DNA of 64,000 nucleotides from Vanilla planifolia (lineage: Eukaryota; Streptophyta; Magnoliopsida; Asparagales; Orchidaceae), in the NCBI GenBank assembly GCA_023846275.1, contig CM043865.1, forward strand, positions 9,722,068-9,786,067, given 5' to 3'. This document shows positions 51,041-63,000 of this stretch, one piece after another. The translations under genes were made by a program, and so were the position numbers. How positions within the stretch are numbered: position 1 is the first letter of the stretch; the number at the start of each line of letters is the position of its first letter. The notes under the pieces were generated by a model. That model searched no databases, was not told the DNA's origin, and worked only from the letters and a program-made list of their open reading frames with translations.

Positions 51041-51575
51041 CAAACTAATCAAGTTTTATCCTTCTCCAAGGGTTCCTTTTTGCTTCATCATCTATCTCAA
51101 ATTTTTTATAATTTTAACATACTTAAACATGAAATTCTCATATAAAAGGTACTTCACAATTTCAAGACTTATGACTTATATCGCTCATGATCTTCTTTCA
51201 TATAACTGATGTAGAACTTATTCACCCTTCTAACCCATATATTTCAAATGTTCCCCTAGTTCTTCCTTCCTTCTTAGATAATTTTGGTTCTATAATTTAA
51301 ATGTTCTCCTAGTTATTTCATCCTTCTCAGATAAAAGAATATTATATGTCCACCAACTTTTACTTGGTTCATCTTTGAACCACATCAAACTAGAGGAGGT
51401 CGAATCAAATACATGCTATAAAATCTCATCCTTCTTCAATGCAATATTATTTCAAACTAATCGAGTTTTTTCATTCTTTAAGTGGTCCCTTCTTACTTGA
51501 ACATCAACCCTAAAATTTCTCTAATTTTAACATACTTAATCATGGAGTTTTCATTTGAACTAAGCTTAGGTTTCC
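51041..51575. repeat. direct repeat of about 110 bp inside the insertion
   Basis: Copies at about 51041-51150 and 51453-51575 share 'caaactaatc(a/g)agtttt', 'ggt(t/c)cctt', and 'aattttaacatacttaa(a/t)catg'. Between them, two copies of an 'aaatgtt(c/t)(c/t)cctagtt' phrase (51247 and 51299) form a second short repeat. Confidence 0.8.
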
Positions 51576-52925
51576 CCTAAAAAGGTGTATAATTACATTT
51601 TTGTTACACCACTTTGATTGATTATATGTCTCTACTTTCCAAGTAACATCTTTTTCTATTTTAACATTTTCATAAGATTTTAACTATTAATATAACTTTG
51701 TTTCTTAAATTTATTATACTATCTAAGAAATATTATTCTTGAGAATGATGTCATCGATAAGGTACACTCTATAATTAATTTTGATTTATGTGATGTCAAA
51801 TTTGCCAAAAGAGGAGGAGAATGTCTGAGTTCATTGTGGGAGCATATCATACAAGTTAATATCATTATACAATACAATGAGCTTCTAGATTCGCACTAAG
51901 ATGATTATTAAGATTAATTATATTATAAGATTTTTAGATTATACTAGTATGATACACATCATTATTATAACATAGAGTATCATATTATATGCACATATCA
52001 CATTGTATCATTTAGATTATGTATAAAAATTGGTTAACAAATAGTATTATACAATAAGAGGATTGCTCCAATATGATGTGTACCAGAGATGAGTTATACA
52101 GTCGAACATGCTATATTATACTTAGGATCATACTAGCATTATACAATACATTTTATAGGATCGTATGATATGATTTGTAAGTCCTACAAGTATAATACAA
52201 AAAGAAATCTAAGATAAGGCAAGTAATTTATGGGGATAAAATAACTTAAGAATTATGTTATTTGTAAGATATATATTGATTATTTTGTTCATATTTTATT
52301 GTATGAAAGAGAATTAAACAAAATAACTATTTTAAAAATTAAGTAGATAAATTTAATAACATATAATGCAACATGATATCATTATTTTATTTTGTTTTCT
52401 TTTAGACTATATTTTATTCTAATAGAAATTACTTATATTTTATAGTTTAGCATAACCTTTATAGTTTTCTTCACTACTCATTATTTTACTTTACTAATTA
52501 TAAGTTTACTTGGTTTTATGATTTTTTAATACATGTTATCATAAAAAATATTTAAATAAAAAGAAATAGAACATAAATAATATTTAAGTTGGATATGAAT
52601 ATTTATTGGCTTTGAACATAATATCTACACTAGTTATCTATTACATAAATATGACATAATATAATTATTTTATTCATGACAAACAAAAATAAAAATAAGA
52701 TTTTTAGAGATATTATCCTCAATAGTAAACTCAATGTGTTGAATCAAAATGTATCAATCTTTATATTAGATATATATCAAGTGTATATGCTATGAACCAC
52801 TAGGCCTAGTGTGTTGGATGGTGAGATATAGGTATCATACCTTCCTGGTAATACTAAACCCAGTATGTGGCATCACAGGGTATCAATATTTGGATTAATT
52901 ATTTACTTAGTATTATATGAATATA

Positions 52926-53570
52926 TGAGATAGATGCTAGTTAAAGGTCATTTATTAGTATGATGATTATATTTAAGGAGTTTAATGATTTAAAGAGATT
53001 TTGGCTTGATAATTGGAAATAGCATGAAAAGAAAAACTTGTATTTATGTGGATTACTTTAGTACATATGAAATTTGACAAAGTTTTAAATTGATACTTAG
53101 AGCTTATCATCATAGTTTGTTGTATGGATTTAATTTTATCCATTATTCTTGAATAATAGATATCTATTTATTATAATATTTTTTATTTTTATTATCATAT
53201 TAAGTTTATTTATTGATATTTATAAATTTCATTACTACTTATATGGATAGTGAGATAGATTACAATTAGAGGTCATTTATTAGTATGATTATTAGATTTA
53301 AGGAGGTTAATGATTCAAAGAGAATTTTGTCTGATAATTGGAAATAATAATGAAAAGAAAAGATTATAATTATTTAGATTACTTTGGTATATATGGCATT
53401 TGACATAATTTCAGATTAATACATGTAACTCATAATCATAGTTTATTATATGGATTTTGTTTTATCCATTATTCTTGAATAATGTCTATCTATTTATTAT
53501 AATATTTTTTGTTTTTATATTGAATTTATATGTTGAGATTTATAAATTTTATTACTACTTATATTAGAAG
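52926..53570. repeat. tandem duplication, 325-bp period
   Basis: Copies at 52926-53250 and 53251-53570 align along their full length with scattered substitutions and small indels. Shared phrases include 'ggtcatttattagtatgat', 'gataattggaaata', 'ttatccattattcttgaata' and 'tatctatttattataatatt'. It lies inside the insertion that splits the gypsy integrase. Confidence 0.92.
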
Positions 53571-54662
53571 TCATACATTAAGTATGCATCTATTATACCA
53601 AATGATAAGGATTTTGATGTCATAAGAGAGGACCACACTATTTAGTTTTGAGTGTGGTTTGTTTTGTACAGGTTAAGTAAGTGACAGTATGATAAAAGTT
53701 TAGCTTAAAATTTTATTTATATTTTTGTACAGCTTGTCTTTGGATCATATTATGTAAGTGATTTTCTTTATGTGATTTTAATTTGGATAATATTTGATAT
53801 TTTGTTACATTCAAGTTATCACTTAAGCTAATATCCTCAAATGATTTTCACTTGCAAAGAATTTTTAATTTTTCAATTGATTAAGTATATGGTGAGGTTG
53901 AGTCCTAATAACAACATTTCATTCTCAGACTGATGGATTGATCAAAGAAACTATAAAAACTCTAGAGGATATGTTGAGACTATGTAACTTATAATACTAT
54001 TTATCAATCTAGTATAAGAATAGATCTATATAAAGAATTGTATGAAAAAAATATTAATCACTACTATGTTGGTATGAAATAAGTGATAAAGAATAATTGT
54101 TTTTAGAATTGATAGAAGAAACACTAAAAAATTTAAATGATTTAGAAAATAATATAAAAGACACAAGATCATTAGAAGAAATATTTCAATGTTAAAAATA
54201 AAAATATGGAGCTTTAAGAAGGAGAACATATTTTTCTTAGAGTAAACCTAATGAAGGGTGTAATTAGATTTTGAAAGAGAGGAAAACTAAAGCTAATACA
54301 TATTGGACATTTTTAAATACTAGAAAGAGTTGGAGATATTGCATATAGATTAGTGTTACCTTCATCATTAAAAGGTGTACATAATGTTTTTCATGTTTTA
54401 GCTTTGAGAAAATATGTTGTCGATTCATCACATATTGCATAATATGATTTGAGCACTATTGAAGTATAACCAAACTTAAGCTATTAAGAAAAGCCCATAA
54501 GAATCCTAGCCAAAGAGAATAAGAAACTAAGGAAAAAAGTAATTCTTATGAATAAAGTACATTAGCAAAGCCAAACATAATGTGAAGATACTTGGAAACT
54601 TAAGGATGAGATAAGAAAGAAGTACACAATATTGCTCTGAATTTCGAGAGCTAAATTCTTAC

Positions 54663-54675
54663 AAGGAAAGGAGAA
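54663..54675 (+). other. polypurine tract and presumed start of the gypsy 3' LTR
   Basis: aaggaaaggagaa directly follows the FRAKFLQG-like end of the integrase region and precedes ttataatatc, the expected place for a polypurine tract and an LTR start (TG mutated to TT). A matching 5' LTR was not found by eye. Confidence 0.6.
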
Positions 54676-57600
54676 TTATAATATCATCAAATCTCTGAGT
54701 TATATATGAATTAAATTATCTCATAAAATATATCAAATAACTAAAAAAGATAAATGTTTTCAATATATAAAAATAAATATATAATTAGATAGAACTCATT
54801 GATTCAAAGAAATTTATTTTTTCTCAATCAGGATTTGTTTAAAATTGTTATGAATTATAAAAATAAAAATAAATATAAATAATATTTTAAAATAAATAAA
54901 TAACATGTTTTCAATTTTCTAAAAATGGGTTTCACTTTTTTTCCTTTCCCTATGCTCGATACATCTTATGCCTAATGCATCTCACGTCCATGGGAGATTT
55001 CATACTCAACCTATAAGAATTTCACTAGAGAGCCACCTCATTGACACTAATAGTGAGGATGTTGATTGTTGTTGATGTTTTGAGAGAGTTAATGATTATA
55101 ACATCAATTCATCATCATGGAACTCATGTAAGTCAAAAAAGACAAAACGCCAAATTTATTTTATTTTTGAAGATTAAACTTTGAATTTACAAGATTTTTA
55201 GTAAAAATTATTATATAAGATTTTAAAAAGAGTTTTATGTTATTATTTGAAAGATTGGGTGAAAATCATTAGAGACAAAAAAGTTAGGTTTTGAGAAAGG
55301 GAAAAAATATGAAGGAGAGAGAAAAATGTTAATTTTATGATTTAATAAGTGAGTTATATAATTCTATATTTATAATTTGAGAAAATTTAATTTTTACAAA
55401 AATCTATAAATTCTATTGAAGAAATTGCAATTAATATGTTGTAATTAATGAATATGAGAAACTGAATCATTATAAGTCAACCTCAAAAAATGAACTGATT
55501 AGTTAGGTGCATTATCATGGCAATATGTTATGAATACCTATTGTCTTTGTATGATTATGTAAGTTATTAATATGTATGAATCTCAAGAGCGTAGTAATTA
55601 GTTGGAGTTTTTTTAGGAATGTGATTTTAGTCATTGTACCATCTTTGTTTTGCATCTAATAACTTCCTCATATAAAGAGAGATGAAAAACTATAAGAAAA
55701 AGATGATGCTTCAACTTATAATACCTTTATCAATACATGTGCTTAATAATATTCTCAACTCATGGCTAAAACATTAGAATTCATATGCAATATCATTCTA
55801 AGCTTAGTTTATATTTTATTTCTAATAAGTGCTTATTATTAATACCTTATCTCACTTATTTAGTAATTGTGTCACGTTTTCCTTTGAAGGATTCATGTAT
55901 AAATTGTTGTACAAACTGCTCAAAATATTTTATATACTTGTATTTTAATTGTTGTAATTGTATTAAGCAGTTAACTTATTTGTGACAATATGTGGCTTGT
56001 CTGTAAGCTTAGTGGAGCTGCTACTGTGTGTGCGACTAGGTTGGGCTGCTATTGCGAGTTCGATGGAGTTGTATTTAATCGAGTGTTTTGAGGCTTTTAG
56101 GCATATTCGTTAGTTAGACAAAAAGGAATTGAATTAGTGAAAGCTCAATTGGATCAATTGGTGGTAGATATAGACAAAGATTTTGTCAAATCACTTGAAA
56201 TCTTATATGCTTTTGTTTTATGTGTTCATGTGTTTTATTTTTTTATCTTTACATGTTTTTGTTTAGTTCATAATTAATAACAAAATATTTAAAAAGGTAA
56301 AGAAGGATTTTTTAGAATCAAAGTGTTGCTTGCTTGACTTAAATATTGTTTTATTGGTATATCATTTCTTGTGATTCCAAATTTCTACTTACTATCTAAT
56401 TAATAATCAAGTATTTTGAAAGTTAAATAAAATTGATTGAAACAACATATATTTGATTAAATTGATTTTATTAATAATAAATTTTGTATGATTATACTTA
56501 AATCAAGTTTTGTTATTATTATCATAACCTTGAGATTAAAATAAATCATTATTTTAAAATAATTAATAATTATTTTTATAAGAAAACTTTGAAAGTCATA
56601 ATCATCCCGTTTCTTATAAGCTGTTAAGTTTTTTACAAAAATGAAAATGACTAATAAAAAATAAGAAAGATGGTAAGAGCAAAAATAATAAAAAAGCTAA
56701 TAAAAAATTTGAAAAAAAGTGTAAACTGATAAAGATAGTGTTAGATCACCAAGACTATTGTTTTGATAATAATAATAATAAATAATAAAAACTTATTTTA
56801 TAGAAAATACCAAAACGAGTTAATGTACTTTGATAAAATAACATATTTAACATATGATGTTAGGCTTTTAGGAATTAATTATGAGAATTTAGAGGTCTAT
56901 GCATAAATGGATTAGTATTGTCATGCATTTTGTAAAATGTGTTCTCTACTATAATGTGCACATGCTCTTTTTTTATATTATTAGAACTCAAATTAACTTA
57001 TTCATATTGTAAAGGAATTAATATTCTCTATCTTGTTAGTGTAATGTTTCATTATATGATATTTAAACTTTAGAATGAGAAATATTAATATAATGAATCA
57101 ATTTGTAATTTATACATATTTTTTAATACAATTGATCTATATAGATTTGCAATAAATTAGATTATCACAAAAAAAATGTATTTCACTATATTTTTTTAGT
57201 TGCATCTATATAATACTATATATCTTATATTATTGTATCAAAAATAAATAATTATGATATAAATGATTATCACTATTATTTACTTTGACATTACAATATG
57301 TAAGTCGCACATGATATAACAAAATATATTTAATTATGATGCACTTAACTTGAATGGAACTCTTTATAATATTGTAAGCATGCATTCTAGATTACTAGCA
57401 ATGGGTATTAAGCATATTAATCAATTTTTATAAAATTAAAAGCTTTAATTAATTAATTCAATTATAAAAAAAAATATATCCTAATATTTTTTTTGTTGTT
57501 TTAGTGAACTCTACATGTTGTATTATGGAATTCAAATTTTAAGCACAATAAATAATTTTTACATAAATACATATTATTATGTTTTGTTTTAACATTTTGT

Positions 57601-59880
57601 TGTAGAAGTTATATATACCAAAATCAAGAACACTTAAACCCAAAACATTTATTTCTAAATATAATTCTTCATAATATCGTAAATATATACTTCAAATTAT
57701 CACTAGTGTATTTTAAGAATATTAGTCTATTTTGATCAAATTAAGTGTTGGAATTAATGTATCCAAAGTTTAAGATGAAAATAATGAATTAGTTTATGAA
57801 ATATTGTAGAATTAATTAATGTGCTTAACATTGATTGAAGTCAATATGAAATGAAATGAATGTATGTTATACAAAATACTATGCATTTTTTTATAAAAAT
57901 ATCTTCATATATTGCAAATAATTTTAATGAAAATGGTTATACTAGCATTTCATTTTAGTATTATAATAGGTGAATCATAAATTGCTATGGTTGAAAAATA
58001 ATTATTGCACCCTAATCTACTAGAGGTGATGAAGTCAAACATCTCAAATATTTTTTTTATTATAGTTTAAAACATTTATTTAAATATAAATAACTGTCAT
58101 ATATTAAAACAAAACTATAATAAAAATGAGTTCATCTTAAAAATGTTATTCATTTGATATGCAAAAAAAAAATTCATTGCACTCATCAACATGATCTCTC
58201 TTCCCTAGATTGTAATTCAAATATATTTTTGTTTTTATAATTACAAAAGTGTCATTTTTATATTATTTTATTCAAGCTTAATAAGTGATTTTGATGAAAT
58301 GGTTATTATAACATATAGTTTTGGCATAAATAAAAAATATTTATTTACTACAAAAAAAATATTTAAAACTTCGGTGCTTATACTTCAATATAACTTCTCA
58401 CATAATTTTTAACATGCTCTCCATGTTAAAACTTTATTGGTTCTAGGCATATTAATTTCCAATGATTGATTTTGTACTTTAGTTGTGATATCTAAAATTT
58501 AAAATAACATGTTGTTGAATTAATTTGTAAGAATATCTCGAATAAATTAATATGATTAACATTAATTAAATTTAAAATGAATTAAATTATCTATTTTTAG
58601 CATTCGAAAAATGTTTTCAAATGTATGAATATTGTTTGGTTTTTATAATCATCTGTTTTTTGAGACAACATTTTCAAGTAAAACAAAATGATAAAAATGA
58701 TCAAAATATTGCTTTGATATTGTTTCACATAAATTGAATATTATATCTTAAAAGTAATGCTTCTTTAAATTGTTTTATAAAAATGTTGTATTACATGACT
58801 AATGAATATGTTATTTTATAAAATTAAAATAAGTCTCTTCAATAAAAGGTGAATTATTGAATCCAATAATAATATTATAATATTAATTTGAACATAACAA
58901 TATTTTAAAAATATTATTTTATAACAATTTCTTGATATAATTATTACCATATTGAACTAATATATATCATATCATCTGAATTTTTTAACTATATATTGAT
59001 TTATACATATATTTGTAACACATAATTATATATATATACACACACATACACATACATACACTCATATATATATCTCTTTGTATATGTGTTTGTATATCTT
59101 AATGTACTTATTGTTTTTATATTTTTAAAGTTATTATAAAAGTATTTTCAAATTTAAGATTTCAAAAATTAAGTTTAATAAAAAAATTATATTTTACTTA
59201 GTTTAAATAGTTTATGCTTATCTAGATGTTCTACAATATTTTAAGACTAATAAATAAATACTAATAATTCTATATCTCAATATAAATCCTAAATTATTGA
59301 TATTTTTTTTGTTGATTGACTTAGTTTGTCAACAAAATATTTTATTTCATATTTTAATAACAAAATATCCTTGAGATTAGATTTAGATAACTTGGATTTT
59401 TAAATGATATTTAGTCAAACATAAAAATTACATCGAATTAAATATTCTTTTTATTCAAACTTTCTAATTTAATAGTATTATAAATATAAGAATATTAGAG
59501 AAAAAATAATATTTTCTTAGTCATTGCTTAGTCAAACTTTCTTATTTAATGGTAATATAAATAAAAAAATGTTAGAGAGAGAGAGACAAAATTATGTTTT
59601 TTAATCATTTTTAATATGAGTCCTAAAAATCCTTCAATAATCCTTTTGGACTTCAAGAAAAGCCCGAAGAAGGTAAAAAAAAAAATGAATAGTTCTATTT
59701 CTGTTAACGATTACTAAATTCCCAACTTCCCCTCCCACAATTAGTTAAAAACGGTAACGTTTGACACAAATAGATCAGTTCGCTTATCAAATAGAAATTA
59801 TTCGAGGAAGTCAGCAACGACTCCGTGGTAACTAATAAATCGAAGGCAGTGGGAACCCGACTTCGTCGCTAGCGTTCGCG
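54676..59880. other. AT-rich intergenic DNA
   Basis: The first few hundred bases are presumably the gypsy 3' LTR. Slightly richer patches at 54955-55080 and 55985-56110 give no recognisable product. From 56.2 to 59.6 kb nothing stands out beyond long AT tracts. A compound (TA)/(CA) microsatellite lies at 59027-59080. Confidence 0.55.
59027..59080. repeat. compound TA/CA microsatellite
   Basis: A TA run passes into CACA, CATA and back into TATATA within about 50 bp. Confidence 0.85.
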
Positions 59881-59889
59881 ATACCACTC

Positions 59890-60040
59890 TATAAAAGAAA
59901 CACCTCGGGTCGAAGAGCCTCCGTTTCAATCTTTGCTAGGGTTGTTCCACCATCCGTCGTTCATCGCTTTTCTACACCCCGTTAGCCGGAGTTTGGGGCG
60001 GAGTTTCTTGATATTTTAACTCTCTCCTCCCCACCAAGTA
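59890..60040 (+). promoter_or_regulatory. TATA promoter and non-coding first exon of a gene extending beyond the window
   Basis: A perfect TATAAAA (59890-59896) sits in a GC-richer island (59740-60030). It is followed about 45 nt later by tttgctagggttgttcc, containing a telo-box-like ctagggtt common in leaders of translation-related plant genes. A plausible first-exon donor is at 60038 (accaa|gtatgc). Downstream sequence is G/T-rich on the plus strand, as expected of transcribed intron DNA. No ATG frame of useful length or second exon was found up to 64000, so the product is unknown. Confidence 0.6.
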
Positions 60041-61580
60041 TGCTTAAGTTGTTGGTGTTCTCAATTTGGTTTGGAATCGTGTGGCTTATTAGCTTCATTG
60101 CGGTTGTTGAATGTTTAGCGACTTTTTTCTTTTGGCCAGATTTGATGAACCATATGCCCATTTTGCTGAATTGGGGAGCTTAGTGATTAGGTGGCAAATG
60201 AAAGGTGGATTAGTTTGGGTTATGTCAAGTCATTTGGTGTTAGGCTAATATGGTGTTAACGGTGTTAGAGAGGTTAAGAATAAAATTATGTTTGGCTGGG
60301 TTAGTTGTTGTTTGAGAGTAGGCGGCTGTAGCCACCAGCATGAGAAGTTTATTGAGGGGAACTGAGGCATGTTGCCACAAATAGGAAGGATTGAAAGTTC
60401 GAGGGAGATAAGGAATTTGGATTTGGGAATGGAAGTCGACAATGAATTGTTATGTGCAGGATACGAGTATGAATTGCCATGGGGACTATTAGTTTAGGGT
60501 TAGCGGGGGTTAATAGGGTTAGTCTTGGGGGATTGGTTAAATCTTGGTGCTAGAAAAATGACTATTTTAAGGAGATTAACTTAAGTTAGCCCCACTAACT
60601 TTGCCTACAAAGTATCCCATCACTTAGGTCTATTGTTTAAAGGTTGATGTTTAGTCTTTTTATTAGAAAGTTCTTTTGATCTTTCATTTCTTTTATAGTA
60701 GTTGCAATGTTTCATGATACATTTTTTATGCATCCATTTTTATTGCTAACGAACAATTTCATAGCCTCTTTCAAGTTTTTTTTTTTAAAATCATACCTTT
60801 TTCAAGTTGGTGCAAAAAAACATTGGGTTTCAAATTGATGAAAGACTTGCTTGACAATCATTAAGAAATTATTCTCACACAAGTTGATTATCTATGAGGA
60901 CTAGGAAATTGAAACTCATACAAAGAGAAAAATAAGATAAAAGATAGAAGAATGCATAACAGAAAAGAAATACAAAGTTTACGTAGAAAACCTTTTCTCC
61001 AAGGAAGAACCATAGTTGTACTTGAAAGCTTTGCTCTTAAGATCCTCTCTCCTCTCTCTAGTGGTTGGGTGACACTTTGAAATTTTCACCAAGGATCTTA
61101 GTCATTGTGGGTTTGTAGTTTGACAATCTGTTCCTTCTTTCTGAGTTCACACTTTAGATAACTAACGTGACTTTTGTGACTTATAAGATCATCTAAGTGA
61201 CAATACCATGTATGTTATGTTTTGTGTGATCTTGTGTTTTCCACTTGTTTAGATATAACTAACCCTGTGGCATAATAAGTGAGTTTTGTGAACTCTTATG
61301 CCATTTGTAATCATAGTCAAGTTTTTATTCATACAATGTAGTTGTTAATTACACAATCTGCTAACTACACAATTTTGCAACATGTCATTGATGGCACAAC
61401 TTATAGCCAACAACTTGATTAAGTTTAACTCTTTAGTGACTTTAGTTAGCTTCATAACTATCTTTGATGATGAATTTTATGTAATCTCTTTTTTCATTCT
61501 TTTAATAGTTATAATGCCACATGCTTATTATTATTTTTTTTTGAAGTTCTATTGGGTTGGAACATAGCATTAGCTTGTTG
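60041..61580 (+). other. presumed intron or spacer downstream of the promoter
   Basis: 60041-60560 has a marked G over C excess on the plus strand and a run of four G tracts with telomere-like spacers (60497-60531). From 60.83 kb the texture changes. A segment reading 'tttacgtagaaaaccttttc' (60978-60997) resembles leader or LTR sequence of plant retroelements and may be the LTR of the copia element to its right. Confidence 0.45.
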
Positions 61581-63000
61581 ATGACAATCATCATGGTTGA
61601 CATATCTATAGGATATTTTGTCATAAGGATTTCCTTTAATTACAACAATATGTTATTTGTCACAAGTCTCACATGATGATACTTATTCTTTAATAAAGTA
61701 TAAGATATTTTGCATGACAAATAGCATTTTGATTATCTTTATGTAAGGTCTGGTTATATAATCTATTTCACCTTTAGTCAAATGATTTTCAAATCTTGTT
61801 ATCCCCTTTTAGCATCTAAGAAAACAATGTACTCAACCTTTGTGGTTGAGAATGCCACATACTTCTAAAGATTACTATTATAGCACTAGTTGTAAAAATA
61901 TTTATATTCTTGCAACCATCAATATCTTGACAACATCCATTGTTCTCATAATGTAATGTTGTTCATTTTAAAGCATAAAATCATTTATGTTGTTTTTGTT
62001 AAATAAGGTAGAAATCGTCTCTTTGTTCCTAAATGCTTATGACTTAGGTTAGTCATATAGCAACCAATGACTTCAATTGCGTGTATTGTATTTGGTTGTG
62101 TCATGATTGTAGACTAATACAACACCTTAGTTATGTGCTCCCATTCGTTCGAGTCCTTTGGGACTATTCTTTTGCTCAATTTGAAGTGACTACATAGAAA
62201 AATAATGTTCATCTTAACATTTGAAATTTTAAATTTTTTAGTTGCCTTCTGAGTAAAGGTCCCTTAGATTTGTTTGTTCAATTCTTCATCCAAAAAATTT
62301 GACTTGCATCACCAAAGATTTTTCATTTCAAATTCTCAATATAGTTGTTCCCTAAATTCATGAATTCACGATAGATTGCATACTTGTGCTCATATATGGA
62401 TGTGTTAAAACATATGTACTGGTATCATAGAGCTTGCTTCAAGTCATTTATTCTCTTTTTTAGCTTGCACATGAGTAGCTTTTGTACCAAAACTTGAATT
62501 AATTTATTGAATGATTAATATTTCTTCCACATTGCCACAGAGAAATGTAGATTCATATATAGCTTTTCAAAATGTAGGTCTTCCACCACAAGCTGAAATC
62601 TAATGACAATAACTTTGACAACACACAAGGATATCTTGTTTTTATCAATGCAGTTCTTCTATTAATGTCCTTTGACAATGAGTCTAGTCTTGAATCTCTT
62701 ATAGACATTTACTTCGTTTTGTTTTAGATTCTCTTATTCTATAACACCTTACTTTCTTTGAGTTTCTAAGAACATTCTATTCTTCTCAAGTGTAGAGATC
62801 TCATCGTGCATACTTACCTTGATCTATCTTAATTTGGTTATAGTTGTAGGGATTGAAAATTATAAGGTCTATTTTCAGCTCAATCTCCATGTCTGCAAAT
62901 AATGTTGAGTTGAGCACTATAAATTAAGAATCCTTCAAAGTTGTGTCTACAACAACTTCACATTTTGAACCTTTGGCATCTAACTTCATGGTACTTATCT
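61580..63000 (-). mobile_element. Ty1/copia remnant: integrase end, reverse transcriptase, RNase H
   Basis: On the minus strand the blocks run from high to low coordinates in copia order. KLDAKGSKC (about 62975-62950, integrase C-terminal region) comes first, then DEISTLEKN (about 62795-62770). RFKTRLIVKGH (about 62692-62660) and the 'LVVEDLHFEKLYM' block (about 62590-62550) belong to the reverse transcriptase. A stretch with M.QPNTIHAI...YMTN, near 62100-62030, leads into RNase H. The RNase H blocks are KYVAFSTTKVEYI (about 61870-61830) and DNQNAICHAK (about 61735-61705). Many stops and shifts make it non-functional. It is antisense to the 59.9-kb promoter, so if that gene is real it probably sits in its first intron. 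Confidence 0.85.

Larger units (their letters stand above)
51007..53913. mobile_element. about 2.9-kb insertion splitting the gypsy integrase (possible solo LTR)
   Basis: The integrase reading stops after 'LKYLA' near 51004 and resumes with FHSQTDG at 53917. The intervening DNA has no protein-coding remnant. A candidate 5-bp duplication is gcatt (51002-51006) versus acatt (53914-53918), with one mismatch. The left edge reads actataacatcccag, close to the 'TGTAACATCCC' start common in gypsy LTRs, with TG mutated. The right edge ends taaca. Length, lack of coding content and edges fit a long solo LTR; a non-autonomous element is the alternative. Confidence 0.65.
46601..54675 (+). mobile_element. 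decayed Ty3/gypsy retrotransposon with a later insertion inside
   Basis: Plus-strand blocks follow gypsy order. Gag is at about 47.85-48.2 kb (ILWLL.., then an 'ELVE.VKQIEQDQVAKKAK' block). Protease is at 48568-48756. Reverse transcriptase covers about 49.14-49.7 kb, with the LGREI.FVIDLV, 'YK..YRMAPLEL' and CIDYKKLNK blocks, then FLGHVI. RNase H is at about 49.86-50.13 kb (QALKKKLTTPILTL, then the 'HTDAS' region). Integrase begins about 50.65 kb (VIINRLIKSTHF) and resumes after the insertion at 53917 (FHSQTDG), ending near 54.6 kb with VHNVFHVLALRKYV and FRAKFLQG. A deletion near 49570 removed the catalytic YxDD box. Frameshifts and stops occur throughout. The left edge is uncertain: 46.6-47.85 kb is included as likely LTR/leader only. 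A short-period repeat of 'gaactc/gaaccc' phrases lies at 46635-46765. Confidence 0.88.

Noticed and set aside
51027..51209. 60-codon frame at the left of the nested insertion
   Set aside because: Low-complexity hydrophobic reading from T-rich repeat DNA that recurs imperfectly 412 bp later.
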